The translations under genes and the position numbers were made by a program. The notes under the pieces were generated by a model. The model had not been told where the DNA came from, did not search any database, and saw only the letters and a list, made by a program, of their open reading frames with translations. From Methanobacterium sp. BRmetb2 (GTDB taxonomy: Archaea > Methanobacteriota > Methanobacteria > Methanobacteriales > Methanobacteriaceae): DNA of 64,000 bases. Location: positions 372,001 to 436,000 of the forward strand of contig CP022705.1 in assembly GCA_003491285.1 (NCBI GenBank), read 5' to 3'. The stretch's first letter is position 1, and the number at the start of each line of letters is the position of its first letter. Shown here one piece after another: positions 26,940-35,641 of this stretch.

Positions 26940-29831
26940 CTATTTTTCATCTTTATCAAATTTTTCCTCAGAAAATATTACTTTAAAGTTTGTACCATCG
27001 TTTTTATCCAATTCAATAGAACCCCCTATCTGGTCAGTTAGACTATTAACTAATTGTAGACCTAAAGAATGAGAATTTTTATAATCCACATCATCTGGAA
27101 AACCTATGCCATTATCTTTTACACTTAATACATATTTTTCATCCTTTTTATATAACTCAACATTAATATCGCCTTTTTTTCCTTGAGGAAATGCGTGTTT
27201 CATACTGTTAGTTACCAATTCATTTACGATAAGCCCTAATGGTACAGATGTGTTAATATCTAACATTAAATCTTTTACATTAATATTGAAAGATATTTGG
27301 CTAGGACTAGGTACATAAGTGTGATAAAGTTCTGTGGAAAGAGTTCTGATGTATTCTCCAAAATTTATACGTTTAAGATCAGTTGAGCGATAAAAATGTT
27401 CATGTATAATAGCCATAGATTTTGCACGGTTTTGACTCTCCTTAAATATATCTAATGCTGCTTTATCTTTGATGTATCTAGATTGAAGGTTCAATAAACT
27501 GGAGATTACCATTAGGTTATTTTTTACTCTGTGATGAATTTCTTTTAGAAGTATTTCCTTTTCTTTAAGTGATTGTTCTATTTCATCTTCCATCTGTTTG
27601 CGTTCGGTGATATCCTGATTTGCCCCATATGTTCCAATCATATGCCCCTCATCATCCTTCAAAATTCCAAAACGAACCATGATATACCTTTCTTCCCCAT
27701 CAGCCCTAATTATCCTATGTTCCAATGTTCTGAAATAGTTAGGATCATCAGTAGCCAAAGCTGCATCAATTTCATTTTTCACTACAAGAGCATCATCAGG
27801 ATGGACGAATTTTCGGGCATAATCTTCAGAAGACATTTTATTTCCACCCTGCTCTGCAGTACTGGTACCATACAACTTATAAAACTCATTATTAAAAGTG
27901 AATAGATCCGAATCAACATCATATTCCCATTGAACCAGCTTAGCCAAATCCATAGCAATTTTAAGCTTTCGCTCACTCTCTTTGATCGCTTTTTCAGCTT
28001 TTTTTCTCTGAGATATATCTCTGGCCACCGATAAAGCAACTTTTTTCCCTTTATATGAAAATATATGTGAATTTATCTCTACTGGAATTTTTACACCATT
28101 TTTAGTGATATGAGTTCGTTCAAAAGTTACTTTGCCTGTTTCCAATAATTCACGTATTTTTGATTTATCCACTTCTCCAGGGATTCCTATATCACTAGGT
28201 TTCATCTTTAATAATTCTTCGCGAGTATAACCATATCTCTCAATGATAACATTATTAAATTCAATGAAATTGCCAGCATGTCTATTTTTAAGTTCTATTA
28301 ATGTTATTACATCATTAACATTATTAAATACAGTTCTAAAGAGTTCTTCACTTTCTTTTAGAGCAAGTTCATCCTTTCTAATTTGGGTTATATCCCTACC
28401 AATTATGGAACTGCCAATTAATTTACCATCCTTATCTTTAATAGGTGAGACTGTTAATGACACATAAATTTTCCGGCCGTCTTTTCTATACCTAACAGTC
28501 TGAAAATGTTCTAAAGTCTCCCCTTTTTTGATTTTATTTATAAATATATCAATTTCTTCTGATTTTTCAGGAGGAATTAGAAATAAGTGATTTTTACCAA
28601 TTATTTCACTTTCTTTGTATCCGTATATCTGTTCTGCACCCTTATTCCAGCTTATAATAGTTGCATCTAAATTTTCACTTATAATAGCATCATCAGAATT
28701 CTCAACTATAGCTGCAAGTCTTGCTTGTAATTCTTCAGCTTTTTTTCGTTTAGTAACGTCTCTGGCAATACCTAAACCAACTCTTTTACCCTCTAATTTT
28801 ATAGGAAAGGCACTTATCTCAACATTAATTTTTTTACCACTTTTAGTTTTCAAAATAATTTCGTCCGGACCTGTTGGAAATCCAGCACTATTTTTAGCTA
28901 AAATTTTCAAAACTTTTGGAATTTGACCTAAAGGCAAAATTCCAACTTCTCTAAAATCTTTACCAACCAATTCGTCCTTTTTATAACCAATCAGCTCTTC
29001 AGCTGCCTTATTACCATCTATAAATCTTCCTTTAGCATCATTTAAATAATAAGCAGCAGGAGCATATTCAAAAAGAGTTTCAAAACGTTTTTTAGAGCTT
29101 TTTAATTCAGATTCAAACTTTTTACGCTCTGTGATGTCCCTAATTATGGCAGTATAAAATATTTCATCATTTGATTTCCAATTGACAACAGATATTTCAA
29201 AAGGAAATTCAGAGCGATCTTTCCTTAAAGCAGTTTTAGCAGCCATTTTATTTGAATTTAAATCTTTTGTAGGTTTAAATTTCTTGAATTTCTTTTTAAA
29301 AATTTCATGATACTGTTCGGGCATTATGAGAGTAATATTTTTACCTTGAACCTCGTCTTCAGTGTATCCAAAAATTTTTTCTGCACCCTTATTCCACGAT
29401 ACAATTCTCGAATCGTGGGATATGGTTATGATTGCTTCCGCAGCAGTTTCAACAACTGATTTGTACTTCTCGTTAGATTCTGTTATTATTTTTCTAGATT
29501 TAGCTATTCTTTCACTTAAAATAATCACTACAATACTTACAAAAATGAATATAACTGACCTTAAAATATCATTTATTAGAATATCTTCTGTTTTTCCTGA
29601 CAAAATTGTACTTATTATCAAAAGTAGTGCCAAATAGACAGCAACCAGAATACCCTTTCTTTTCCACCATATTGCTGCTAGTATTATGGGAATATAAAAA
29701 AGGTGGGTGAACACAATTTCTATATTCAAAATAAAATGAAAATAGTAAGTTAATATAGAATAGAAAAATATCAAAATACCCATAAATCCAATTTTATAGT
29801 ACTTATTGGGATCTTTTAGATCAATTTTCAT
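26940..29831 (-). CDS. Membrane multi-PAS sensor histidine kinase
   Basis: This 963-residue kinase starts with three or four membrane helices (about 13-110), then five PAS/PAC domains (about 122-238, 248-362, 368-490, 498-612, 622-752), several ending in the DITERKK-type PAC signature. The transmitter is of the HisKA_2 type: EIHHRVKNNL near 766, then the ATPase domain with LIVNELVTNSMKHAF, DNGIGFP and SLGLQLVNSL. No response regulator lies nearby, so it is an orphan kinase; PAS ligands (heme, flavin or none) cannot be told. A TTATATAA element and AGGGAT site precede the ATG. Confidence 0.92.
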   Translation of the reverse strand: MKIDLKDPNKYYKIGFMGILIFFYSILTYYFHFILNIEIVFTHLFYIPIILAAIWWKRKGILVAVYLALLLIISTILSGKTEDILINDILRSVIFIFVSIVVIILSERIAKSRKIITESNEKYKSVVETAAEAIITISHDSRIVSWNKGAEKIFGYTEDEVQGKNITLIMPEQYHEIFKKKFKKFKPTKDLNSNKMAAKTALRKDRSEFPFEISVVNWKSNDEIFYTAIIRDITERKKFESELKSSKKRFETLFEYAPAAYYLNDAKGRFIDGNKAAEELIGYKKDELVGKDFREVGILPLGQIPKVLKILAKNSAGFPTGPDEIILKTKSGKKINVEISAFPIKLEGKRVGLGIARDVTKRKKAEELQARLAAIVENSDDAIISENLDATIISWNKGAEQIYGYKESEIIGKNHLFLIPPEKSEEIDIFINKIKKGETLEHFQTVRYRKDGRKIYVSLTVSPIKDKDGKLIGSSIIGRDITQIRKDELALKESEELFRTVFNNVNDVITLIELKNRHAGNFIEFNNVIIERYGYTREELLKMKPSDIGIPGEVDKSKIRELLETGKVTFERTHITKNGVKIPVEINSHIFSYKGKKVALSVARDISQRKKAEKAIKESERKLKIAMDLAKLVQWEYDVDSDLFTFNNEFYKLYGTSTAEQGGNKMSSEDYARKFVHPDDALVVKNEIDAALATDDPNYFRTLEHRIIRADGEERYIMVRFGILKDDEGHMIGTYGANQDITERKQMEDEIEQSLKEKEILLKEIHHRVKNNLMVISSLLNLQSRYIKDKAALDIFKESQNRAKSMAIIHEHFYRSTDLKRINFGEYIRTLSTELYHTYVPSPSQISFNINVKDLMLDINTSVPLGLIVNELVTNSMKHAFPQGKKGDINVELYKKDEKYVLSVKDNGIGFPDDVDYKNSHSLGLQLVNSLTDQIGGSIELDKNDGTNFKVIFSEEKFDKDEK

Positions 29832-29959
29832 AATATCCCTTAATGTGTTATATAATAAATTGTTCTGTCATTTTAATTTAATATCAGTATTGTTTTATCA
29901 AGGGTTAATCATTTATTTTATAATATAAATTAATAATAATTTTAAAAAAACCAGTTTTA

Positions 29960-29983
29960 ATTAGAAATTTTTATATTTCTAAT
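29960..29983. repeat. Perfect inverted repeat ahead of the tRNA pair
   Basis: ATTAGAAAT at 29960-29968 and ATTTCTAAT at 29975-29983 are perfect complements around a six-base loop. It lies 18 bases upstream of the tRNA TATA element and about 130 bases upstream of the divergent histidine kinase start. Possible operator or chance in AT-rich DNA. Confidence 0.35.
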
Positions 29984-30000
29984 GAAAATTGGGGAAAAGG

Positions 30001-30008
30001 TTATATAT
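30001..30008 (+). promoter_or_regulatory. TATA box for the tRNA pair
   Basis: TTATATAT preceded by GGGGAAAAGG (a purine-rich BRE) lies 33-40 bases before the tRNA-Val gene, which fits archaeal start spacing with a short leader. Confidence 0.55.
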
Positions 30009-30040
30009 GAATATCACCATACCCTAGATGGACTCGACTT

Positions 30041-30112
<72 letters not shown>

Positions 30113-30114
30113 TT

Positions 30115-30191
<77 letters not shown>

Positions 30192-30298
30192 AATTTTAAT
30201 TCTAATCTTTATAAAAATAGTTAATTACTACTTTTTACATTATATAAAAAAAAAATCAAAAGTAATTAATTCATTTATTGTATTTAACTATTTTACAC

Positions 30299-31576
30299 TT
30301 AACTAAGAAGTTTACCTACCATATAGGTGGATCGGGCCTCTAATATTTCCACATCCCGGAAGGTACCAGGTTCTGCTTCATCAACAATTACCATTTTATA
30401 AGAATCTGTAAATCCAGTGAAACCTCCCTTTGGGCCTTTTCCCGTTATTAAAATCTTATGTTTAGTGCCTAGAAGTCCCTGGTTTTTTTCGTAGGTAATC
30501 TTAAATTTTAGATCATCAAGTATCTTAGAGCGTTTCTTTACTATATTATAATCAATTTCATTAATTGAAGAAGATGTGGCTCTGGGCCTATGTTTATACT
30601 TGGAGATGTGTATGAAATCAGGTTCAATTTCCTGCATCAAGTTGCAGGTATCTTGGAATGCATTTTCATCTTCTGTAGGGTATCCCACAATTACATCAGT
30701 AGCAATCGATATCTCTGGTATCTCCTCCCTAAATCTGTTGATTATATATTTAAACTCATCAACTGAGTGTCCGCGTTTCATATCAGCTAATACCCGATCA
30801 TTTCCACTTTGTATAGGTATGTGGAGAAATTTATATATTTTATCTCCTTTAAATGCCTTTATAACATTTTCAAGATCTCCCATTATATTTTTTGGGTGCA
30901 TCATTCCTATCCTTACCCTGAAATTTCCTTCAATGCAGTTGATTTTTTCCATTAAAACAGATAAGGTTTCTCCCGTATCTTTTCCATAAGCGGCAGTGTC
31001 CTGGGCTGTAAGTTGAAGTTCTATACATCCATCATGGATAGCTTTTTCTGCTTCCGAAACAATTACCGCTGAAGGATAGCTCTGTAGTTTTCCACGGGCA
31101 AATCTGGTGCAGCAGTAAGTGCATTCCCCTATACATCCTTCGCAGATTTGAATTATGTTTATGTATGGATTATACCGTATTTTTGGAAGACCTGCTTTTA
31201 CGTCAGCAGTAAACCCAGTTAATCTCGGTTTTTCTCCTTGGGATACGGATTTTACCACAGTGGATACGGATTTTATCTGATGAGGGCCAATCCATCCTGC
31301 GTCTGGAGCAATTTTTTTCAGCTTTTGAGGGTCTATTTCCACCATACACCCGGCCACGATAAGTTTTTTATCGGGAAAATGTTTTTGTAACTTGTGGATT
31401 CTATTTAACATCTTTTGTTCAGTGGGATGTTTCACGTAACATGTATTGAGAATTATCACATCAGCATCTTCCACTTTAGGGACTATATCTGCATGGTTTT
31501 CCTCTAACATGCCAGCCATTATCTGGGAATCGCCCTGATTAAAGGTGCATCCAAATGTCTCAATGTAAACTTTCAT
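30299..31576 (-). CDS. tRNA t6A37 methylthiotransferase (archaeal MtaB/CDKAL1 type)
   Basis: This 425-residue radical SAM enzyme adds a methylthio group to N6-threonylcarbamoyladenosine 37 of tRNA. It begins with the UPF0004 domain (VYIETFGCTFNQGDS, NTCYVKHPTEQKM, VAGCMVEIDP), which supplies three cysteines to an auxiliary cluster. The radical SAM motif CIGECTYC follows, and a C-terminal TRAM domain (about 365-425) binds tRNA. It is convergent with the tRNA pair. Confidence 0.92.
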   Translation of the reverse strand: MKVYIETFGCTFNQGDSQIMAGMLEENHADIVPKVEDADVIILNTCYVKHPTEQKMLNRIHKLQKHFPDKKLIVAGCMVEIDPQKLKKIAPDAGWIGPHQIKSVSTVVKSVSQGEKPRLTGFTADVKAGLPKIRYNPYINIIQICEGCIGECTYCCTRFARGKLQSYPSAVIVSEAEKAIHDGCIELQLTAQDTAAYGKDTGETLSVLMEKINCIEGNFRVRIGMMHPKNIMGDLENVIKAFKGDKIYKFLHIPIQSGNDRVLADMKRGHSVDEFKYIINRFREEIPEISIATDVIVGYPTEDENAFQDTCNLMQEIEPDFIHISKYKHRPRATSSSINEIDYNIVKKRSKILDDLKFKITYEKNQGLLGTKHKILITGKGPKGGFTGFTDSYKMVIVDEAEPGTFRDVEILEARSTYMVGKLLS

Positions 31577-32024
31577 CTCTATCAGCTTTAGTAATTGTAT
31601 TGGTAAAATTTTATAAAATTTAAAACTAGATATGTGTGTATCTACCTTAAAATTTAGTAATTAATCAATAAATATAGAATTTATTTGAAGGAACTCCATT
31701 GATTAAAATAAATCTCATTAAAAGGACACTCATTTTATGGAGTTATCAATTTATTATAAATAGAGTATTGTTTTTAGATTTTATATTTATTTCTATAAAT
31801 AGAATTTGAACTAAATTAAAGAAAATTTTTGCAATTTATTATAATAGTACAAAAATTGTTATATACTTATTAAAAACTATTTTAAAAGATTTAATAACTT
31901 TATTTATTTCTAAAATGATTTTAAATGAGTTTTTTATCGTTATAATTTTCTTTTTTTATTATAATGATTAAATATTTATTCTTAGAAGAACATAACTATA
32001 TAAAAAAAAATGGGAGGTGAAAAA
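31577..32024. other. Large AT-rich gap
   Basis: About 450 bases of very AT-rich DNA. I see a 14-base palindrome TTCTATAAATAGAA at 31791-31804 and the promoter region of the following small membrane protein, but no coding frame, tRNA or structured RNA. Confidence 0.4.
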
Positions 32025-32555
32025 TTGAATAGAGGTCCTATTGTGGTGGTAATAATTATTATAATAGCAGTTGCAGCGGCAGGAATATTTTTAGTCATGT
32101 CAAATTCATCTAATGATACTAATAATTCTAATAATACCACACCAATAATCATAAACAATTCCACTAACAACACACCACTCAATAATAACACTACTATAAT
32201 ATCTGCAGGTAGAGCAAAAGAAATTGCCAATCAATTTATTGGAATGGGCGTATACCTAGGCAGTGCCAAGTTGTCGAAATTTAATCAAACATTAGTATGG
32301 AATGTAACAGTCTATACTGTCCAGAACAAATATGTTGATTCTATCTATATTGATGCACATACTGGTAAAAAGATCATATCTCCAGATGAAGCGACTCAAG
32401 ATGCTCAACAATCAACGGGTATGGGAGTATACCTTGGTACACCAACCTTAAAAAAAGTGAACAATATACAAGTATGGGACGTTCCAGTTTACACAGTTCA
32501 AGGAAAATACGTGGATTCTATTTATATAGATGCCCATACTGGTAAAAAGATATGA
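32025..32555 (+). CDS. Membrane-anchored protein with two PepSY-like repeats
   Basis: After a TTG start the protein opens MNRGPIVVVIIIIIAVAA, a single membrane anchor, then an Asn/Thr-rich linker of about 40 residues, then two copies of a roughly 60-residue module (MGVYLGSAKL... and MGVYLGTPTL...), each ending YVDSIYIDAHTGKKI. The modules resemble PepSY domains. TTG at 32025 is the start because GGAGGTGA occupies 32013-32020; the ATG at 32010 lies on top of that site. The copies differ at many synonymous positions, so the duplication is not recent. Function unknown, outer-face location inferred. Confidence 0.75.
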   Translation: MNRGPIVVVIIIIIAVAAAGIFLVMSNSSNDTNNSNNTTPIIINNSTNNTPLNNNTTIISAGRAKEIANQFIGMGVYLGSAKLSKFNQTLVWNVTVYTVQNKYVDSIYIDAHTGKKIISPDEATQDAQQSTGMGVYLGTPTLKKVNNIQVWDVPVYTVQGKYVDSIYIDAHTGKKI

Positions 32556-32570
32556 AATCAATTAAAAAGA

Positions 32571-32594
32571 ATTTTTTTTCTTTTTATTTTTTAA
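32571..32594 (+). terminator. T-rich terminator
   Basis: ATTTTTTTTC followed by TTTTTATTTTTT begins 15 bases after the stop of the PepSY-like gene, the usual archaeal oligo-T termination signal. Confidence 0.5.
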
Positions 32595-32706
32595 TTTAAG
32601 ACCATTTTTAATAATAAATGGATATAATCATAATTTAAAAAAATGATAATTTTAAAGGCTTCTCTCTTTAAAAAAGTTTAAGCTCGATAATTGTCATTAA
32701 AATACT

Positions 32707-33363
32707 TTAATCCTCAGGCCATCCATGTTTTCCAATCAAGGGAACAAATGCGACCCCACCAAGACTTCGAACCTTGTATTTACCTTCTACCTTTTTTTCC
32801 ACACAAAAAAGTTCTTGTGTATAATCAGATTGACCTACAGGGGCTAAAAGTTTACCCCCCACTTTAAGCTGTTTTTTTAGGGGTTCAGGTATATCGGGAG
32901 CCCCGGCTGTTACATAAATTCTATCAAATGGTGCCTCTTCCTCAAAACCTGTGGTGCCGTCAGCCACTATTACCGATACCCTATCTGAATATCCAGTTCT
33001 TCTTAAATTGTCCCTGGCCGTGTCTGCCAATGCAGGCAATCTTTCAATACTGTATACATGACCATTTTTTCCTACAATCTCTGCAACCACTGCAGCATTA
33101 TAACCAAAACCCGTTCCTATTTCTAAAATATTCATTCCTTCATCGATTTGAAGTTCTTCGCAGATTATGGCGACCATGTGCGGGGCAGAAATAGTTTGCC
33201 CTTCTCCTATAGGTAGTGGCTGGTCCACGTAAGCGTATTGTTTTACTTGTTCTGGAATAAATTCTTCACGAGGAACAGTTTCCATTGCTTTTTTGACTTT
33301 ATCTGTTTTTATGTATCCTGAACTTTTAAGTAGTTCCACTAAATTTTTTCTTTCATTAATCAT
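32707..33363 (-). CDS. pcm: Protein-L-isoaspartate O-methyltransferase
   Basis: It repairs isoaspartyl damage in proteins by SAM-dependent methylation. The 218-residue protein has the SAM motif ILEIGTGFGYNAAVVAE, the family block PLPIGEGQTISAPHMVA upstream, and VTAGAPDIPEPL downstream. Its ATG overlaps the stop of the zinc-finger gene (GGATGA), so the two are probably coupled in translation. Confidence 0.95.
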   Translation of the reverse strand: MINERKNLVELLKSSGYIKTDKVKKAMETVPREEFIPEQVKQYAYVDQPLPIGEGQTISAPHMVAIICEELQIDEGMNILEIGTGFGYNAAVVAEIVGKNGHVYSIERLPALADTARDNLRRTGYSDRVSVIVADGTTGFEEEAPFDRIYVTAGAPDIPEPLKKQLKVGGKLLAPVGQSDYTQELFCVEKKVEGKYKVRSLGGVAFVPLIGKHGWPED

Positions 33364-33974
33364 CCTACCACTTTGCTGGTTAGATCGTAATTATGATGAT
33401 CAACATTTAATGGCTTTCCATAAACTCTTTTAATGTCAGAAGCAATAGCAGATCCTTTTCTGATTTTCTTATCAGTGGTTTTCATAGAATTTATCTGAAA
33501 AATATGTCTACCCATTCTCACGATATCTCCCACTGTAAATTCAAAATCTCGGGGCATATCTACTTTTTTAGAGAGAATACGGCCCTTGAAATCAATTGAT
33601 ATCCCAACTCTTGCAGGCATATCAATGGATGATGCCCAGATAGTTTCAATATCGTCAAGTATGCTTTTTCCAACTCTTGATCCTCTTTTTGTTTCTAGAG
33701 AGGTGACTTCCACCATGGTGCCATCAGCATCCAAAACCTCTCCTACTTCGATTAAATCCTCTGGGTAGAGTTTTATAAACTTTTTTTTAGAAGTTTCCTG
33801 TTCACTTATAACAATTCTATAATCAATTGGTTTTTCTTCAGTGATTGTATCCTTATAAACAGTTCCACATTCCCTACACTTTAAAAGTAGTTTTTTTGAT
33901 GTAGTAGATTTAGATTTTTCTAATTTTGATTTTAAAATATCATTAGAATCTGAGCCACAGATAGGGCATTTCAT
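33360..33974 (-). CDS. HVO_0476-family zinc-finger protein
   Basis: This roughly 204-residue archaeal protein of unknown function has an N-terminal zinc ribbon (CPICGS, later CRECGTVYKDT) and a C-terminal beta-rich half with VGDIVRMGRHIFQINSM. I place the start at ATG 33974, six bases after GAGGTTA; a TTG at 33989 overlapping the hacB stop is also in frame. It sits between hacB and pcm with overlaps on both sides. Nucleic-acid binding is a guess from the ribbon. Confidence 0.82.
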   Translation of the reverse strand: MKCPICGSDSNDILKSKLEKSKSTTSKKLLLKCRECGTVYKDTITEEKPIDYRIVISEQETSKKKFIKLYPEDLIEVGEVLDADGTMVEVTSLETKRGSRVGKSILDDIETIWASSIDMPARVGISIDFKGRILSKKVDMPRDFEFTVGDIVRMGRHIFQINSMKTTDKKIRKGSAIASDIKRVYGKPLNVDHHNYDLTSKVVG

Positions 33975-33985
33975 TTTGTATAACC

Positions 33986-34474
33986 TCAATTTTTTTCCTT
34001 TAAGTAATGTTTAACCAGTCCACCGTTAGTTAAAATCTCCAGCATGAATTTTTCAAATGGTTCAATTTTAAAGGACTTATTTTTGGTAACATTTTCTATT
34101 ATTCCATCTTCTAAATTTATTCTTAGTTGATCTCCTTCATTAGCATCAACATCAGCAATAATGACTGGGAGACCCACATTGATGGCGTTCCTGTAAAATA
34201 TTCTTGCAAAAGATTTAGCCACAACTGCCGCAACACCAGCGTGTTTTAGGGCAATAGGGGCTTGTTCTCTTGAAGAACCGCATCCAAAATTCCAGCCAGC
34301 CACAATCACATCGCCTTTATCAACTTTCTTGGAAAAATCCGCGCTAACTCCTTCCATTACATGTGCAGCCAGATCATCTAAACTAAATGTTCGCAAATAT
34401 CTTCCTGGAATAATTACATCAGTATCAATATTATCTCCAAATATCCAGACATTACCTTTCATTTCTTCCATCAT
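33986..34474 (-). CDS. hacB: Methanogen homoaconitase small subunit (HacB/LeuD family)
   Basis: The small subunit of an aconitase-type hydro-lyase; conserved NIDTDVIIPGRYL near the N-terminus, GWNFGCGSSREQAP, and FARIFYRNAINVGLP. The substrate loop reads YLRT. In methanogens an Arg in this loop marks the homoaconitase used in the 2-oxosuberate pathway to coenzyme B, whereas isopropylmalate isomerases have a hydrophobic residue; this is from published comparison of the two M. jannaschii paralogs. I therefore prefer hacB over leuD. The start is ATG 34474, with GTGA five bases upstream; GTG 34483 and ATG 34462 are alternatives. Confidence 0.85.
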   Translation of the reverse strand: MMEEMKGNVWIFGDNIDTDVIIPGRYLRTFSLDDLAAHVMEGVSADFSKKVDKGDVIVAGWNFGCGSSREQAPIALKHAGVAAVVAKSFARIFYRNAINVGLPVIIADVDANEGDQLRINLEDGIIENVTKNKSFKIEPFEKFMLEILTNGGLVKHYLKEKN

Positions 34475-34575
34475 ATAAATCACTGCAAATTATCCTTTAT
34501 TATAAATATTAAATTATTAAATCGACTATTATGGAAACTCTGCACATTAATTATATATCAATCATTAAATATGCT

Positions 34576-35577
34576 TTATTCTGTAATAGCTCCTCTGTTT
34601 TGAGCTTTAGTTAAAATGACTTTACCACTAATATCTGCCATTGTTTCTTGTGCTGCTTTTTTTATATTTTTAGGATTTGTATCAGTCACAGCATAAATTG
34701 TCGGTCCGAAAGAACTCATACCCACACCTGCAGCACCAGTATTTCTCATATTATCCATAATCTGTTTAATAATTGGATTTTGAAGTTGTAATTCAACTTT
34801 TTTAAACCCAATCTCCTGTATTTGGTTTACTGAAAATCCAAAAGAATCCAGATCTTTTTCCACCACTGAAGGCATCATCTTCATTAAAATTATGTGGCTG
34901 AGTTTTTCCACCTCTTTTAGAGGAATAGGACAATAATCCTGGAAAATGTTCACTTCTTTTAATCCCGATACCCGATCATCAATTTTTGGAATAGCCAGTA
35001 CTATTTTCCAATCGTTTGGAAAATCATAACGAGCTAATAAAGGTGGAGGAGAAGCTTTTGAAGCGGATGAAGGCATAAAATCAGTTTTTTGTGCCCTATT
35101 ATGGCCCCCATCAACAATGAAACCACCATGATCAAATGCCCTTACTCCTATCCCAGAAGTACCTCCTCTTCCCACAATTTGAGCTATTTTTGAAGCGTCG
35201 AGCTTTCGGTGGTGAAAATTTGAAACCGCCCTGCCTACAGCCAGAGAAAGCTGGGTGCCTGATCCGAGGCCAGAGTGACTTAAAAATACTTTTTTAACTG
35301 TGAACTTGAATCCGTGATTTATACCTAAAAACTGCTTCATTTTGGCAGCTGCAGATTGTATTCTTTTTATGTAATCTTCCCTCAAATTTGAAAGGTTTTT
35401 AGACTCATAGAATATTATCTCAATATCTTCATTAGGGATGGATTCAACTTCAAGAATTAATTGGGGGTTTTCAATTGTAATCCCAACTCCACCATCAATC
35501 CTACCATAGGTCCCATTCATATCAATAAGGGTTAGATGAAGTCGAGATGGAGTTTTAATTATCAATTCAACTACCAT
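34576..35577 (-). CDS. mptG: Beta-ribofuranosylaminobenzene 5'-phosphate synthase
   Basis: It couples phosphoribosyl pyrophosphate to 4-aminobenzoate (or 4-hydroxybenzoate) with loss of CO2, the committed step of tetrahydromethanopterin synthesis. The 333-residue GHMP-like protein starts with TPSRLHLTLIDMNGTYGRIDGG, has SGLGSGTQLSLAVGRA as the GHMP-like loop, and GAAGVGMSSFGPTIYAV near the C-terminus. Length fits. It lies about 65 bases downstream of the radical SAM gene on the same strand, and the two are probably cotranscribed. Confidence 0.93.
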   Translation of the reverse strand: MVVELIIKTPSRLHLTLIDMNGTYGRIDGGVGITIENPQLILEVESIPNEDIEIIFYESKNLSNLREDYIKRIQSAAAKMKQFLGINHGFKFTVKKVFLSHSGLGSGTQLSLAVGRAVSNFHHRKLDASKIAQIVGRGGTSGIGVRAFDHGGFIVDGGHNRAQKTDFMPSSASKASPPPLLARYDFPNDWKIVLAIPKIDDRVSGLKEVNIFQDYCPIPLKEVEKLSHIILMKMMPSVVEKDLDSFGFSVNQIQEIGFKKVELQLQNPIIKQIMDNMRNTGAAGVGMSSFGPTIYAVTDTNPKNIKKAAQETMADISGKVILTKAQNRGAITE

Positions 35578-35641
35578 TTATAATTTAATTTGGAAAAAGT
35601 TGGATACTTAGCTAATACGTATACTTGATATTATACAACTT

